Shown here piece by piece: positions 62,700 to 64,000 of a stretch of 64,000 nucleotides of DNA. Numbering within the stretch: position 1 is the stretch's first letter; each line of letters starts with the position of its first letter. Source of the DNA: JADJOY01 sp016713535 [NCBI: Deltaproteobacteria bacterium] (GTDB lineage Bacteria; JADJOY01); contig JADJOY010000023.1 in the NCBI GenBank assembly GCA_016713535.1, positions 189,284-253,283 on the forward strand, given 5' to 3'. A model generated the notes under the pieces. It ran no database searches and was not told the DNA's origin. It saw only the letters and a program-made list of their open reading frames with translations. The translations under genes were made by a program, and so were the position numbers.

Positions 62700-64000
62700 T
62701 GGGCCTCGCTCACCTCGTAGGGGCGGCCGCGGGGCCAAAGTACGCCCGCGATCGGGGTTCGATCGACTCCGGTCGAATCCGCCGGGCTCGCGCCCGCCGC
62801 GTACGGCGACGCCGCGTCCGGTCAGGGCGGGGTCGTCAGTCTCGTCCGCATACACGAGGTCGAGCTGACCATCCTGGTCCAAATCGGCGAGCCGGACCGT
62901 TCCGCCATCGGCTGGGATCGTCTGTGCCACGTCGTAGCCGCCCAGCCCATTGGCCAGAAGAACTCGGATATCACCGTCTCCCGACGGTGCCGGAAACGCA
63001 GCGAAGACGATATCCGGCCACGCGTCCCCATTCACGCGAGCCGCAGCCAAAGCCGCGCTATTCGTGAACGCGTTCTGGCCCGAGTACGCCACCACCGGCG
63101 CGGTGAATGTTCCCGTGCCAGTCGCGTAACGCACCTCGATTCTGAGCGGGGGGCCGGAAAGATTGGATACGGACAGGACGACGTCGTCACGTCCGTCCAG
63201 ATTCATGTGTCGCTCTCGAGGACGGCAGGTCGTCCCTACCGGCCTCGTTGGGTCGCCCTTGCGCACACCGCCAGCCACGAACGTCGCGCCCGACGACGTC
63301 GGAAAATCCGGTGCCGCGAAGTGGCCGAACCGTCTCCGAGAACCAGGGCCTGATTTCCGGATGCATGAAGTCCCGGCTCGGCCATCTTCATTGAAATCCG
63401 CGACTGCACACCCGGCAGCCAGACGGCCCGCTCCGGGTATCCGTGCGCGAAAGGTGCCGTTGCCGTAGCCCAAAAAGGACATTCATCAACCGCAGGCCAC
63501 TCGCCAGCAGGTCCTGGACACCGTCACCATTGAAGTCTCCAGTCGCCAGTCCGGGCGCGCTGCTCCGGGATCGGGATGCGTTTAGCTCGCGCCAGGCCGC
63601 CGAGGCCGTCTCCCAGAAAGACGACAACGTTGTTCGAGCCGAACCCGTTCGCGTGTACCACGGCCACGTCGACATCACCGTCGACGTTCAGATCGCCAAC
63701 CACGAGCCCCGTTGGCTGTGCATCGGTCACGACTCGGTACTCGGCGGCGAAGCCCGCACCGGTGTTCAGCAGAATCGACAGGTCTCCCGGTACTCCAAGA
63801 AGGTAGCCCGCATTCGACACGATGAGGTCTGGACTCTTATCGCCGTTCAAGTCGCCGCTGCCGATGCCGATCCGGCTGCGTGCCAACACCGTAGCTCTTC
63901 GCGACGAACCCACAGGTGCCGGACCTGACAGGACCGTCAAGGCGTTCGTTCCGAGCGTCGCGAGGTCGGCATGTCCATCCCCGTTCCAATCGTCGACGAC
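62700..64000 (-). pseudogene. Broken FG-GAP repeat protein running off the window
   Basis: On the minus strand, from the window edge, repeat motifs VVDDWNGDGHADLATLG, GSGDLNGDKSPDLIVSN, VGDLNVDGDVDVAVV, ATGDFNGDGVQDLLASG, AVADFNEDGRA, NLDGRDDVVLSVS and LADLDQDGQLDLVYAD appear in order, as in an FG-GAP propeller. They lie in at least three reading frames, with changes near 63530-63560, 63440-63480 and 63200-63400, and stop codons in between. Secretion cannot be judged because the 5' end is outside. Multiple sequence errors or a decayed gene are both possible. Confidence 0.65.

Overview
This is a very GC-rich, gene-dense bacterial window of 64 kb. Two-domain M16 peptidases, serine/threonine kinases with TPR tails, FG-GAP and thrombospondin-type-3 surface proteins, a DUF3299 protein and many secreted lipoproteins suggest a deltaproteobacterial-type Gram-negative such as Myxococcota or Binatota. 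No rRNA or tRNA is present, so this placement is weak. The outer membrane is supported by a TonB receptor, a Wza-like exporter and a porin-like protein.

Layout. 1-425 holds the end of a PhoH-type ATPase. 430-1605 is a tandem array of about eight copies of a roughly 136-bp hairpin-rich repeat whose relatives recur between genes across the window. 1.8-10.7 kb carries small housekeeping and hypothetical genes (SUKH-like, histidine phosphatase-like lipoprotein, ASCH, DUF1801, DUF1579, BrnA with a broken BrnT, ChaA-like antiporter).

11.1-30.0 kb is a metal-acquisition island. A leftward operon encodes a CbiM-type ECF transporter, a CbiQ-CbiO fusion, a COG0523 metallochaperone GTPase and a WD40 protein. 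Divergent from it is a tandem pair of paralogous proteins with an H-H-x-H-x-D-L signature. Then come a Tpx-like gene, a Fur-family regulator, a four-gene ABC operon resembling zinc-regulated ZrgABCD/PA4063-PA4066, a TonB receptor with its lipoprotein, three small secreted proteins, a porin-like protein, and a ZnuA/ZnuB pair with no ZnuC. An operator TGCAACTYAATTGYA occurs once in each of the two key divergent intergenic regions; its TGCAA-N5-TTGCA form is typical of Fur-family sites. Zinc is the favoured metal, but nickel or cobalt is possible.

30.4-49.2 kb carries an M16 peptidase, methyltransferases, a GT39-type mannosyltransferase-like protein, a 3-methyladenine glycosylase, Aat, a CocE hydrolase, a beta-helix surface protein, a membrane kinase, and a CHAD plus Ppx/GppA pair (polyphosphate). 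49.5-53.6 kb holds surface proteins and a VOC protein. 54.0-61.3 kb is an envelope-polysaccharide segment (UGM-like flavoprotein, Wzc/Wzz-like, Wza-like, SPOR lipoprotein) ending in a second kinase of the same architecture. The right end carries a broken LOG gene and a broken FG-GAP gene.

Several otherwise conserved genes are interrupted by one-base indels (Tpx-like, TonB receptor, ZnuB, a methyltransferase, Aat, a secreted protein). Sequencing or assembly error is as likely as real decay. The 5' ends of many genes were chosen from Shine-Dalgarno sequences or stop/start overlaps, as noted per gene.
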